From Cinclus cinclus (lineage: Eukaryota > Chordata > Aves > Passeriformes > Cinclidae), in NCBI RefSeq assembly GCF_963662255.1, contig NC_085049.1, forward strand, positions 64,279,158-64,343,157: a stretch of DNA of 64,000 nt. The letters are read 5' to 3'. Positions 36,727 through 49,720 of this stretch are shown here, in pieces (the stretch's first letter is position 1; the number at the start of each line of letters is the position of its first letter). The translations under genes and the position numbers were made by a program. Under the pieces are notes generated by a model that saw nothing but the letters and a program-made list of their open reading frames with translations, searched no databases and was not told where the DNA came from.

Positions 36727-39700
36727 TTTTATTTCAGAAATAATGTATGAGTAAAGACTGTCAGATTAATGCAGTATCAGATGGGGAAGAAAAGACATTT
36801 TTTGCCTGCATTAGGTGCTTAGGGCAAGCATTCATGGTGTCTGAGGCAGCCCAGCTGTTGAATCCTGTAGCCTCAGCCACAACATCAGCCAACCAGGCTG
36901 CCTAAACTTTCTCTGTAGGTAGCAGAGAGTGACACCCTGGACAAGGCAACCAAAACCACCTGAGTTAAAAGAATCCTGATCAGCCAGTGAAGGAACTTCC
37001 TCTCTGCTGGACATGGTGAGAATTGCTTGCTTGTGAAGTGCTTAAAATTGAGTGATGCCAGTTATCCTTTCTGTGTAATTTTTTAAACAACTAATAGATT
37101 ACCTTTTATCTTCTATGAACTGTCATGAAGACACTTTGTGTTGTTTTAATTTCCCAAGAGTATATTTTTGTTTCTTTCAGTTTCCTAAATTATTCTTACC
37201 TAGTTTTTATGTCCCATTCCTTGCACCATGACGTTAAGATAACCAGAACAATACTTCATGATTTGGCTTTATCATAGGTGCATCAAAACTGATGTACAGT
37301 GGGAAATATTGCTTGCTAAATTTAAACATCAAGGCGAACAGTTATTTACATGCAAGACAGCTTTATTGTTATGATCATTTATTTATTGCACTTCTAGTGT
37401 ACTGGGAGCTCTGCAGCACATATTGCTAGGTGTGCTCTCTGCCCTTTGAATGCTGCTATTTTAGAATTAGCCTGAGAATAGAAGGCTGGTTCATCTGCTC
37501 TTGAAGCCTGGCAGATGATATTCTTACTTATTTTTTGACAGTGAGAAAACAAAATGTAATCACCATTCTGAGCATCTGGAGAAATGTATATAGCAGGTGT
37601 GAGCAATTGCAATTTCCTTTCTCTGTTAATCACACTGTGTAGGAATATATACAGGTTTTATGATCTGATTGCCTTCTTCATGCAGTGTAATTCACCACCA
37701 CAGGGATAAATACTGCAGAGAAGCTACTGTGAAAGGTAAAGTTCTTCTTCTTCAAGGTGGTGCATTTCCCTGCTTAATAAACCTTGTTCACAGCTTCCAA
37801 CAGCTATAGCCAGGCATTAATAATGTAATTTGTGTCAGTCCATAGAGGCCTGTCAGCAGAGGAATTACAACATCTGGCCGCAGAGCCAGAGTCATGAGTA
37901 CAGGCTGTGCTCCAAATGTGTGCTGACAGTGGTTCCCAAGGGATCCTGCTTTAAATGAAGGCTTAGTCATGCAGGCTGGCAAGTGGAAGGTGGCAGGGGT
38001 GGTGCCAGCAGCCTCATGCTGGTCCTTGGTGCTTCTGCATGTTTCTGGGCATGCGTTTAACTATATTCCCCCAGGTCTCATCCAGGACTTAGGGGAATGA
38101 TGGATGTGTTGTAGGTATTTATCACTGACCTCTTACGGATGGACTCAGGACTCAGTGGTAATCAGGAAAATATTCCTGAGTCCCCCAGCCAGGTGCATGG
38201 TGTGCTTCAGATTGAGAAAGTCTCTGTGCATCAAAGGGAGACAGCCTTAGCTTTCCCAGAGGTAACACGTAGGTGCTGTTATGCCGCTAACACAGTGGTT
38301 ATAATTTTCTGGAACATTATTCCAAAACTAATAACAGTTCTTAATGTGGCACTGGATGTTCTGTTGGGCCCCACTGGATGCCAAAGCATCTAGTCAACCA
38401 ATAATGTCTTTACTAAGTCTTAGTGTGCAGATCCAAAGTTTTCTCTTGCTGAAGATGGCCACTTGGTATACCCTTATTTAAATGCGCAGGCTGTCCTTGA
38501 AGCATGTTATGAAAGCAAAATAAATTAGGAAGATGATATTATTTGTAAACAAATTGAATAACAGTATCAAATTTGATGGGGTAGCACTGTGCAGTCAGTT
38601 GAAACCAAGACTTAATAACTTCTCTGATAAGGGAAAGAAGATTCTTCTTAGCTGGCAATAAACTTCCTTGCCTATATTTTTGGTCTGCTTTTGTTTCAGT
38701 CTTCTTTAAAAGGAATTATGTCAAGCTCCAGCTCTATTATATGTTTGCGAGCTCCTTGTCAATCTCTTGGAGTCCTTTGGAACTCTGGTGCCTGTGCTGG
38801 ATGAGGCTTTGATCACCACTCCTAGCAAAGAACAGCTGCTCCTTTTCTCTGTACCTGTGCACCTGTGGTGTCCATCAGTCAAGGGCAGTTAGGTGCTACA
38901 GCTCCCAGTCTAGTGAATTACTGATGCTAAAGAGGGAAGATCCTGCTGCTCTCCCATCCTCTGTTCCTCCCTCATCAGGCTGCACAGTTCCAGCTGTTCT
39001 CTTCACTGTCTCTAGAACTCATCCAACTGTACAATGACCTGATTCAATTTGGCAGCACTAACTCATAAAATAATTCTGAAACAAAAGCAAAGCATAGGGG
39101 TTTTTGGGCTTAGTAAGTGGAATTGACTTTATTGTACAGATAGAGCATTGTGAGTTACACAAGAGAGGAGCTGAAGTTGTGTGTTTGCAAAAGGGGAAAA
39201 AGACAAGGAAGGGAGAGAAAGAAAGTGGTGGAGCAGGACCACTGCATCTTAAAGCAACCAGTCATCACTTTAAGCAAACAAATCCTCTCTGTAACACATC
39301 TGGCTATATTCATATCATCTCAACACCTCTCTGTCTCCAGGCTTCCTTCTGCCCTGCCTGTGAAGTAACGATGTTCTGCTATTGCTGTTTTACAGGAAAA
39401 GGCACAATCAATGGCTCTCTTGACATGGCAAGAAACTGAAGTCAGGTGAGTGACTAGAGGTGAGTCTGAATCACTGCCAATTCCTCCTTGCCAAAAGGGG
39501 CAACTAATCTTTCATCCTCCCTCTTAATTCCTGCTCTTATATGGTAACTGTTGTTCTGCTTATGAGCACACAAGAGTATTTTTATACTGCACTGCAAAGG
39601 CAGAGTTTTGGTATCTTTCTCCTGTCCTTTCATCCATGAGCTATTACAAATAATCTGCTAGCCAGGGGGTGGAATGAAGGTTGCCTTCATTTGTTACTGC

Positions 39701-41624
39701 CCTGCTGCAATCTCACCAGCTAGCTGCCAGAATTTTCTAATTTCAAAGATAAATATGCTAGCACTTAGATTACAAATTGCAAAACCCTGTTGACCATATT
39801 CATAGCCAGGAGTGCTTCTAATTGGAGTTTTTATTACATTTTTCTTTGTATTCAGGACTAGTAATATGAAAAGATATTATGCTGTTTGAAAGCTTCAAGC
39901 TAACACACACCAAAGATTAGCTTTCTTCTACACAATAATCATGGGGCACTTAAAAGTCACTGTGCAGACTGTACATGACACTCAGGGACATATTTAAAAG
40001 CAGTGTAATCAGCTTTCAGTCTGATCTTTCCCTTTGCATGCATTTAGAGTAGTCAGACAGAAATATTCTACTCACTGCTCTTGCAGAGCTCACTTTAACT
40101 ACCCCCTTGTAAAATCATTTAGTAGCGTGGTACAAAGGCAGAGAACAGCCAGTATAACACCTTTAAAATGAAGTAACACACTGGAGTGGAATGCTTCTGA
40201 ATGATGATATATTAACTGCATTTCAGATTAGTCCCAAATAATTTTTCATTATTTACATTTTGGTGAGTAACCTCTTCCACTTGTGGAGTTCATGCAAGCA
40301 GACTGCACTTTCCTTGTTCATATTCTGGGAGTATTTTTGTGGTATGGAATACTTGGTATCCACAATACAAGCTGTACTATTTAGCTGTGATTAGTTACTT
40401 AAGTCATTTGTTATTATTTCCATTACCTAATTGGAGAAGAATAATTTATAATTAGCAGGGTGAGTTTGGCTTTCTGAATAAGGCAGTAATTTGTGGGATG
40501 GGATTTAGCAGGAAGTGGAATTAGGACATCCCTTTCCTTGATTATGTAAGTCTTGTCCTTAGATTCAATCCTGGAAAGCTAAGTTATTCTTAACACTTTA
40601 GAAAGGGAATCTATTGATTGTAAATACTGTACTCTATTTAAAAAGGAATTCAGCTCTGCACTTGATATTAATTGTGAGAAGTATTGTCAGTACAGTCTGG
40701 TTTATATCAGGGTATATACAACATGTGCATTGTGTCTGTTCCGTACTTGGATATCTTTGATCTGTGGGCTGTGGCTCTTTAAGTCACCCATCAGTTTGAA
40801 CCTGTAATCAGTGATAGAACTGTAGACAGAGGCTGAAGGTTTGGTACAGGGTTCTAGTTAAAGCCACACCTTGCTCTTAAGGTGGCTTTTAGGTACTTTC
40901 TTTTCTGTGGTACGTGTGGGGAAATGAGTTAGGATTTTTGACAGTTAGGAGCCAGGAGCTTATTGTTACTTCCATTTTTGGCAGGACTTTTAAGTGTTTA
41001 TTAAGGATACATTTAATGTTAAAGTCAGGGTAATGATGAGAGTCAGAACTAATTGTAGAATTCAGCTTCTGCTGAATCTGTATAGGAATACTATAGTCTG
41101 GGTAGGAGTATTATCTTTAACTCTGGACAAATCAATGCCATGATGTTGTTTAAAATATTATTTCAAGCTTCAGTTTTGGATTGATTTGGGTAAGTTATTC
41201 TTCAACGTCTGAAGTTTTAGTTCAATCTGTATTTGGCTTTCAAATTGCATTTTGAACTCTGCCCATTAGAAATGAGAGACTGAGGCTGAAGTAAAAAGTG
41301 ACAGGACAGTGCATCAAGCCTCTCACTGGTCGGTCATGAGCCTGAGTGTTTGAGCTCTGCTTGGAGAGCAGTTTTGACTTCCGATGAGCTTGTACAGAAA
41401 TTGTAAGTTAAATGTTGCAGTGAATTTAGTATGGTCAACAGAGTAGAAGCCATATCACATCCACAAAATTTTATTTATTAAGAAGAACACTATTGGAACT
41501 TTTATTTATTCTTTTCTGCCTTATCATAAGTAAGAATTGCAAACACAACACTATATAGGCTGTTGTATTTCGATTTGTTACGATTTGTTAATTGTAAATG
41601 TTGTGAAAGCTGGAAGGGTGATGT
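36727..41624. other. Non-coding sequence
   Basis: No gene or transposon recognised. The stretch around 39.8-40.7 kb is AT-rich, free of recognisable repeats and contains several TAATT/ATTA cores (for example around 40425-40460). This would fit an enhancer-like conserved element but proves nothing. The longest frame is 111 codons (39104-39439, plus), unrecognised. Confidence 0.45.
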
Positions 41625-42098
41625 CTAGGTACAAACAGCAGGTACTGTACTTGCACCACTGTCAAATTTTCTGTGATACTCATGCCTGTTCTTACATAGC
41701 CAGTGACAAAGCAGGCAGTGCTTCTGTGGTATGGGACTATCCTTGAAAGCTCTGGTCTCATCTCTCAGGATCAGGACCTCAGTAAGGTGGTAGCAGGCTG
41801 TATAGTGATGTTGAACATATACCTGTTTCCTTCTTCCTTGCCGTGAAGCTGTTGCTGAGAGCCCTTTTCCTGTCCAGGTGCCGGGCCTTGTGCACCATGC
41901 AGAGGGAGCAAAAGGCAGCCCCACTTTAGCTGCATTAATGAAGATATCAAAAAAAGGGCTGAAGTCCGTGGTTCCCATCCATCTGGCATGTCCCCCCGAT
42001 ATTCCACATCTATCAGCCCCTACTATTTTCCAATGAGATAATATTGCAAAAGACCACAACGTACTGCACAAGGAGATCCAAGGCCAAAAAAGGAGCAC
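41625..42098 (-). other. 157-codon open frame, unrecognised
   Basis: This is among the longest uninterrupted frames in the window. A second minus-strand frame (41771-42007) overlaps it in another phase, and the plus strand is also open over part of it. Composition is Cys/Trp/His/Ser-rich and irregular, with no domain, signal peptide or repeat I can name. It is probably a chance frame. A retrocopy fragment cannot be excluded. Confidence 0.15.
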
Positions 42099-45000
42099 TT
42101 TGTCCAGGGCTCAAAGCAATGTACTGTGCTTTTTCAGCAGCCTGCATAATATCAATTTAAAAAAACCATTAAATTCTTTTTAGTATGCGTAAAAGTAACA
42201 ACAAGACACCTAATGCTAAGGTGTAAATATAATGTGTTCTGTATTATTTTGCTGTGTGGTTTGCTGCCTCATGTGGCTCAGCTGCCAAATGTCCATGGTG
42301 GGAGAAAATCATATATACTCACCAGTCCCTGTCTCCTCTGAGTGGGGTGAGCCAGGCTGTAGTCACAGCACCTCCACTTATCAGTGATGTCAGTGGTGAG
42401 ACAAAGCAATCCTGAAGGAGAACTTGCTCTTTTAAGGGAAGGCAGGGAGCCATTGCCCTTTACATGTTGGCATGATATATACTGGTTATTTGAACTAGAG
42501 AGGGCAAAATACCTTAGGCCTGTTGCTCAGGCTTTATGAGTTTATTTGTGTATGGCTGACAGCTTGCTGTCCCCAGCTCTGTGCCTCACCCAGGATGTGC
42601 AAGGTGCCTCTGAGTCAGCTGCTACATCACCTCGATTTACATCATGGCTGTGGCCTGGAGTATAATAGGGTTGATTCATGTTGATTCGTCGGCAGCTCAA
42701 ATGTCTATACAGTCCATGCTAGACAGAAACCTACAACATTATTGTTCTTCTTTCATCCTGTCTAAGGTATTCCTACTCTTCACCACTCTTTACCCTTAGC
42801 CAAGCTTGTCTGTGGGGAGATTCAGTATTTTACAGTGAATTGCTAGAAGTTCTTCCTTCTCCTGCCCCCACCCCTCCTCCCCCTCATTTCAAGAGGATTT
42901 CTTCAAGGGGATTTCTTCAGTTGCAGAAGCACAGTGTCCGATGGGTTCTTGCTGCACTGCCAACCTGTGCGTGTCTGCAGGGGGATGCCCCTTGAGTTCT
43001 TGATGGCCCATTGAGGCAAAAATTTGGCAATTTTCATTCCTTTGGCTTTCTTTTCCCCTCTCTCAACTGGGTCCTAATCTGTTCAAGTGGATCCTAATCT
43101 GTTCTTGTCCCTTTTAGCTTCATGCAGAACGGAAGAATATTATGACACAACAACATTAAAAGTATTGCAAAATGCTCCTCTATTTTCTGTACAGCAGCTG
43201 TGGACAAAGCTCATAAAATACTCTTATTATGAGCTGCCGGGAAAAATAATGCCTATTGTACACAGCCTTCTTCTTTGATACTGTGAATGCTCCTTTCCAA
43301 CTCCCTGGTGTTATCTACAGTGCAGAGCCACCCTAAGCATTTCTCTACCTCACCTCACTGCTTTCCTCCTTCACCCTATACTCAGTCTTTCATTCCCATC
43401 CCTGCTTCGTCCTGCTGGCTTTGTCCCTGCAACTGTGGGCCAGGAAGCAGGTTGAACCCTATTGCTGAAATGATCAAAACTGAAGGGAACTCCATTTCTG
43501 AGGGTTATTTATACTCCTGATAGCTGCAGCAGTGTAGAAGGCAGCACAGCACCATCATCCAGCTATCAGGCAGTGCCTGGCATACCAAGTGGCTCTGGCT
43601 GGATAGGAACCTCTCTGGTGACTTTGCTTTGCAGAAGACTAAGTTTGTGGAGCTGCTCCTGCCTGACAGGGGCCTGTCAAAGCAGCTTGTGTGTGTAATA
43701 AGAGTGGGGGATCCCTAGGATTGGCTCAATGAGGCCTTGAAGAGGTGGTGGGGCAGGGTGAGAAGAATGGGAAGATAGGTGGAAATGAGGGTATGAAAAC
43801 TCAGTGCATCCAGACAAGGCTGGGGATGCTGTCATAATGAAGATAGGATTAAAGGAGGTTTTACTGGGAAGGGAGAAAGCTGACCATCAGATCAAGTAAA
43901 GGGGTGTTGAAGGGAAGAGTCATCTTTTACTAGACAGATATAGCTAGAAAAAGCTCTGACACACTGCCAAGCACACTGACTTTCAGTGACATGGAGATGA
44001 ATTTATGTGCCTGAAAATCTATCTGGTTCCTGTCCCTTTAATTTAATAAAAATAACACCTGCCCTTACAAATATTGCCTTGGTCGTGTTCTCAGGACATC
44101 ACAGCTCCAAAAGCCATGTGAATACAACCAGAAGTAGAGACAGAATGATGTGTAGGGAACTGGCAGCTGCTGGAAAAACTCAAAGAAAATTCTTGCCAGC
44201 TTTCCCAAGGATGTGTTAAAATCAGGCCTCTAACTTCCCTAAGCAGTCTTTGCCCAGCAGTAGATCTAACATTCTCTGGGCTCCCTAGAGTTCAAACACC
44301 TTTAAAGTCCAAAAGTGCTCACCTCTCAGTTCTATAGCTGACTCCCCCTTGCTTTCATCAAAATTAGCAGAGCTACCCAGGTAGTAGATATGATGAAGAT
44401 TTTCTGTATCTTTCTGCACATTTTCCCCTGATCTTTTCTGCCTCATGCTAAATATGTCCACCATTTGTGTCAGAGCTCTGTCCCTAGGCTTGCCATGGCA
44501 CAGACACGGCGTGGAGGAAGTCCCCTAGCCTATGGTAACACACAGCCCTCATGTTTTGGCTTAGTGAAGGGTAAGCAGTGGTATACAATTTCAGGGAAGA
44601 TCACTGGTTTGCAATCTCCCCAGGAAATTGTAATCTTCACTTAGACACTATACTTAGTCTGAATATGTTATGCCCACTGGTGAAAAGATAGCCACAATTT
44701 AAGTTAATTGTACAGTTACTGGAAACAATAAGAGTTATCTTTGTAGTCAGTCCTCCCACACATGGCATCAGCTAGTTTTGTATCCCTGCTACCTCACACC
44801 ACAAACCAGTGGAGAGGAGAAAACAGTAATTCTTGACTATTTTTTTTTATATAGTGGAGGAGGCAACAATTTTGCATTCTGTGCAGCTTTATTCACCAGC
44901 AAGCTTCCCATTTAATTGCAATTTTCAGGTGTCTCACAAAAGATTGTCACATGGGTCCTGAAAAATATCAGCAGTGTCACTGTCACTTTATTGTGAAGAA

Positions 45001-46047
45001 AGAAAACAAGACAAAAAAGAAGGGAAACTGAGGAAATTGTTGTCAGGAGTCCTGTCTCTAGTTCTAGGCCTGGTTTGTAAAAAGCTGTTAAATGGGGAGG
45101 TGAGCTGCTTTCAAAAGGCTTTTTGATAAAATGCAATCCAATGGTAATTCTTCCATACTTTTCCACAGGGCTGTGGAATAGGTAATGAGGCAGCGTTCAG
45201 TCTCACCAGTCCTTAAACCCAGAGAAAGAGAGAGAAATAGGCTGCTTGCCTGTGAACTGCTAACAGTTGACTACAAAGGATCCTTGAGCTCCTCATTGAT
45301 AGGAAAATGCTTTTCTTCAAGTGTAAGGACACTGTTTTGGACTTTATGGACTTTTGCTCCAATGCTAGCAAGAGTTAGATATTGCTGTGTGAAAAACTTT
45401 TCCCTGGCCATTCAGAAGGAATTTTCAATAGCTCTGCATGTTTGCTCCTCAAAGCAGAAATTTCTATGTGCTTTCCGTGGACAAATGCTAGTGAAAGCAA
45501 ATGCCAAACCAAGGCACCACATTAAGGCTAGAAAAACTGCTTAAGAAACCAGATTGTTCCTCTTCCCTTTTCTCTCTCAGTCATCCCCATTCTTAAGGAA
45601 ACCTTCTTACATCTGCAGCATAAGCATTTGTATGATTTTGTGGGGAACTATATTGCAAAAATTGCGTATTTTTTCCCAGGGGCTGTTTTTCATCTGGATG
45701 AGTTCCTTGATCTGGTTAACCATGCAGCCACACAAATATTTATGATGGCACAGTACAACAGATGATCTGAGAGAAATTGTGGGAGTGGGAGAAAGTGGGG
45801 TCTGCTTTTTTGGTGATCATTTTCACTTGAAAGAATACCAAACTGTAGGTTAAAGAAGAAAGGAATAGCAGTGGGATGACACATCTGAGAAGGGAGTTGA
45901 GGCATGTGCATTATTCTCCAGAAAGGAAAACACAGCTTCAAATATCAAATGGTACTGTTCCAGGGGGTATCAGCTGACACAGCTGATTTCCAAATGTTGC
46001 AATCTGCAGGCAGGGAGACTTTTCAGTATTTCAGTCTGTCTGAAACT
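42099..46047. other. Non-coding sequence
   Basis: Nothing recognised as a gene or transposon. There is a C-rich run at 42865-42883 and two small tandem duplications nearby: GGATTTCTTCA twice around 42895-42919, and TCCTAATCTGTTC at 43072-43084 and 43092-43104. A 119-codon plus frame at 45185-45544 is unrecognised. Confidence 0.5.
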
Positions 46048-46605
46048 TCACTTTGAGGGAGCTGGGAAGCAGAAGATGCGGATGGTAAATCCAAACAGCT
46101 GCAAAAGCAGTGATCTGCATGTAGATGACCCTGTGCCTCCATGTGATCCACAAGATCTGAAGTGAGATGCTGTGTGAGATTGTTTTGGATAGATACGCTG
46201 GTGTCGCTGGGTGTTTGTGTGTGGGCACAGATGGGTTCTTGCATGGTGTTCTTCTCCCAGAGGTGCCTGTTGTGGGTTTCTTTTGAACTGGTTTGTCACC
46301 AGATGGAGAGCATTGCACACAGATTTATTTACTGCTATTTTCTTAAGAAGCTGTGCTACTTGCAGTACTCTTCTGGGCCCTGCATGCTGCAGTGGCACAA
46401 TAGCCTGTCCGAGTCCTCACAGAAAGATGATGTGGCTCCTTGTTCCATGTTGCTGGTGTTCATCCTGACTTCTGTCACTTGGCACTTGGGCCTGTGTGGC
46501 TTTGGCAAAGAGCTCTCTATACCTGCCCATAACCACCAAAACTGACTTTGCTGAGCCTTTGTTGGCCTCTGACATTTGCTTAAATATGTCTGAGTTTTGT
46601 GCCAA
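46048..46605 (-). pseudogene. Possible decayed coding frame with one internal TGA
   Basis: One minus-strand frame stays open from an ATG at 46605 to a stop at 46048, about 186 codons, except for a single TGA at 46417-46419. The first part has a helix-friendly, protein-like composition (for example FKQMSEANKGSAKSVLVVMG). The second part is rich in His, Gln, Thr and Ser and looks less natural. Other frames on both strands are open over the same region, including a 120-codon minus frame (46356-46718) and a 127-codon plus frame (46162-46545). I recognise no family. It may be an old retrocopy or chance. Confidence 0.18.
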
Positions 46606-49600
46606 AACATCCTAGTTCCAGTGCATTCAGGTTGAGAGGAGAGAAGTTGAATAAATGTTTTTTCCTGCTTCCTGAGGCTCTGCTGCATTTTATAAAAGCC
46701 TTCAGAGACAATTTCCAATCCAGAAGGGAGCTCACAACATGCTTCACCATTATTAAGCCAAAGCAGTTGCCAAGTCTATTCAGAGCCTTACAGCTACATG
46801 TGTGCTGAAATGCCTTTCTGGACAGAGGTCCAAAATGCTGGGCTATGTCAGTGCTGCAGTTTCAATTCCCAGTTTCTATCTGTTTTTTCTCTACAGGACC
46901 CAAGGTATAATTTGGACACAAAGCTAATTTTGAGCATGTTAACTCAGTTGCTTACAGCAGTTTAGTTAAGGGAGCAAGGAGTTAATAAAAAAATGTCCTG
47001 TCAAAAAATCAAGGTAGATTAGGCAGCAATGAGATCCATGGTGCTGCAGGTTTATGACTGTCTCTGATCCAAAAGACAAAAGTTTGGTTCTTTTCACACG
47101 GTGCAGTATTTTGGGGGCCGTCATACCTTTACATTGTGAGGGACTATGCTTCTTGAATAGTGCTGAGATCATTATTCCCTGTTTACATCTGCGTTTTACG
47201 AGATTCTCTAGCCCACTACTGCATGTGGTCTCTTACACAAGGTAAGAGAAGGGTTTTCTGCTCTGCAGTCGGTGTTGTGGGAGGATGGACTATGTTCAAA
47301 TACTTTGATTCCAGACTAAATGCCGAGACTGATTTAGCCTGGCGTGTCTTGTGTTAGTGTTTCCAGGGACACATGAACCAGTTCCTTCCAGAAATGTTTT
47401 TTAATGAATGACGTTCTGGATATCCAAGTGACACTTCATTATTCACTGATACTTTGTTTCAGTTGATGTTGTTTCAGTCAGTATCTCCCTAACTCTTAAG
47501 TGAATAATGTCATTATACCTTCAGTTCTTCAGAGGCTCTCAGGATCAAAGATGTCAACTACACTGTGATCTTCATTAAAAGGGAAAGACAACGGGGAGAG
47601 GGCTGGCTCATGCGGTGAAAAGATCTTTTAAAACTCTTTGTCTCTTCAGACCATAATAATGGAACGATGACTCTCACTAGGTAATGGATGCAGGGTAAGA
47701 AGCAGAACAGTGCTGAATTCAGACGATTTGGTAGTTTTCTTCTTTTGTGCATAGGGAAGGTGCTTTCCTGATCATTACAAATGCTTTGTTGCCCCCACAT
47801 TTAACTACATTGTCGGAAACCTGATGGGAACAATGACCTTGGGAATGGGTTTACAGTTGCAGCTACTGGAAATTTAAGGGCAGGATTGTTGGCTTATAAA
47901 GCTATGAGTGAAAAAGAAGCAAAAATTAATCAATTGCAGGACCAGAAATATGGACAACTTTTTTAGTACTAATGTTGCATCCCTGCATAACTGTATCAGT
48001 ACCCTGAGGGCACCCCTGTTTCTGACTGCCCTTGCCCAGCCCTCTGGAGCTCCCCCAGCACTGCCTACATTCCAGGTTCCCAGGTTCTGTTGGTCCCTGC
48101 CCCAGTGATGCTTCAGCTGAGCCATTCTCCAGCTGCCCACAGCCCTGCTCACCTGTGAGCGCCCCAGGCTGGGACCACCACAGGTCTGTGTCCCCATCCC
48201 CACTGAGTTACCCAGTGCTTGAGGCTGGGACTCTCCTGGGTTTTCTGGTGCATCCCCAGCAGCTCTGTTCTGCCATCTTTTATGGGAAGACCCCAGCCCT
48301 TGCAGGGCACTGACAGTCAGGTTGCTTTTGCTGGAATTCAGCCAGCACCCTTGTGAGGGCTTTTTTCATGGTGCTTTCTCAGATACATGAATACATCTGA
48401 GCTGACTAAAAATATTCTTATCTATTATTCAAGAATCTCTTCATCTTTCACCTTGCTGCTGGGTTGCTTTGTAAAACTTTAACAATAAGCTCATTTGATT
48501 GAAGTGGAGATAAGAAGTCAGCTCATAAGTGCAGATTTTTGCTGGGGAATGATTTGTGAAACCCACGTGTATTTGGCCTGTCTGCTTGTTTCAAGACTTA
48601 CAGATACTACCACAGGTAGTAGTACCATAGGGTAGTGCCCTAAGAAGGTGGTGCTTGTTTATTTCCACAGATATTTCAAGTATGTAACATAAGACATACA
48701 TGTTCTTTAACCTATATTTAAAAATATCTATTACAAAAGCACTGAGCTCAACCATAATATCCAGGAATAGCAAATGAGTTATTCACCAATATGAAGCAAT
48801 GCTCTAAACAGAGTATTTTCATCACCATATTTTTTTTTTTTTATTTAAACAAACCTTTTTCTTCAGAATATTTGGTGAATGTATTTGACAGTGTTGCCTT
48901 AAAGAGTTTATGATGGCTACATGCTTGAAGCTGGAAAAGGGGGAAGAAGGGTGGATTTACCAGCCTGCCCAACATGTGCATGCACTATGCACAGGTGATG
49001 TGAGAATGTCTGTTTCATGAAGACTTGTTCAGGAGTGATAAGGCAAGCCTACCACTAACTCAGGCCATGGTAGTGTGTGTGCTCTGAAACATTTGTCCTA
49101 CCAACCCCAGAAAACTTCACTCCAAGGTATCCAAGGGGTTGCCCCAGTACAGATTGGAGGATATCTGTCACCTTCTGCTGCTTTTGCCACCAGTGTGATA
49201 GGTGTGATAGCAGTGGCTTTTCTGTGCTTGCTGAAGAATCTCTCTCTTTTTGAGATATCCCTCCAGGATTCCTGTGTAAGCAATACTGAAAAATAAACTA
49301 TGTCTTTTCTCAGGACTTCCTGGAATCATGATCCCAAGGGGAGGGAGGGTGAAAAGTAATTTTTAAAAAAGACTTTTTAATTAAAAATGAATTTAAAATA
49401 TCTTATTTAACCTGTTTGGCCTTAACTATACTGAGAAAATATACTGATCTAACACATAACTTGCATAAACCACAGTTGGGTGTGATAGTGTCAGAGCATG
49501 TCACAAATTTCTGTCCTTGCTCGTTCCAAGAACAAAATTATGTTTAACATCAGGATAGTTAGAAAACAATTTTACCTCATATATTTTAACACTGCATTTT

Positions 49601-49621
49601 CCCTGTACAGTATTGAGCTTC
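46606..49621. other. Non-coding sequence with a GC-richer patch
   Basis: The patch at about 48000-48330 is rich in C/G (many CCCAGC/CAGCCC phrases) and has open frames on both strands. I recognise no CR1, LTR or exon in it. The rest is ordinary AT-leaning DNA with a T13-like run near 48830. Confidence 0.45.
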
Positions 49622-49720
49622 TAATTTTTTATTATTTTTTTATTTATTTTTATTATTTATTTATTGTTTATTTATTTTAAAATTATTTATTTTTATTTAT
49701 TATTTAATTTTTATTCTAAT
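49622..49720. repeat. (ATTT)n-rich low-complexity tract
   Basis: About 100 bp made almost only of ATTT/TTTA units with very few G or C. Such tracts are easily unwound and are often described as matrix-attachment-like DNA, but no function is shown here. Confidence 0.9.

Noticed and set aside
42865..42883. G-quadruplex on the minus strand
   Set aside because: Only three runs of three or more C are present. The fourth is a doublet, so the standard motif is not met.
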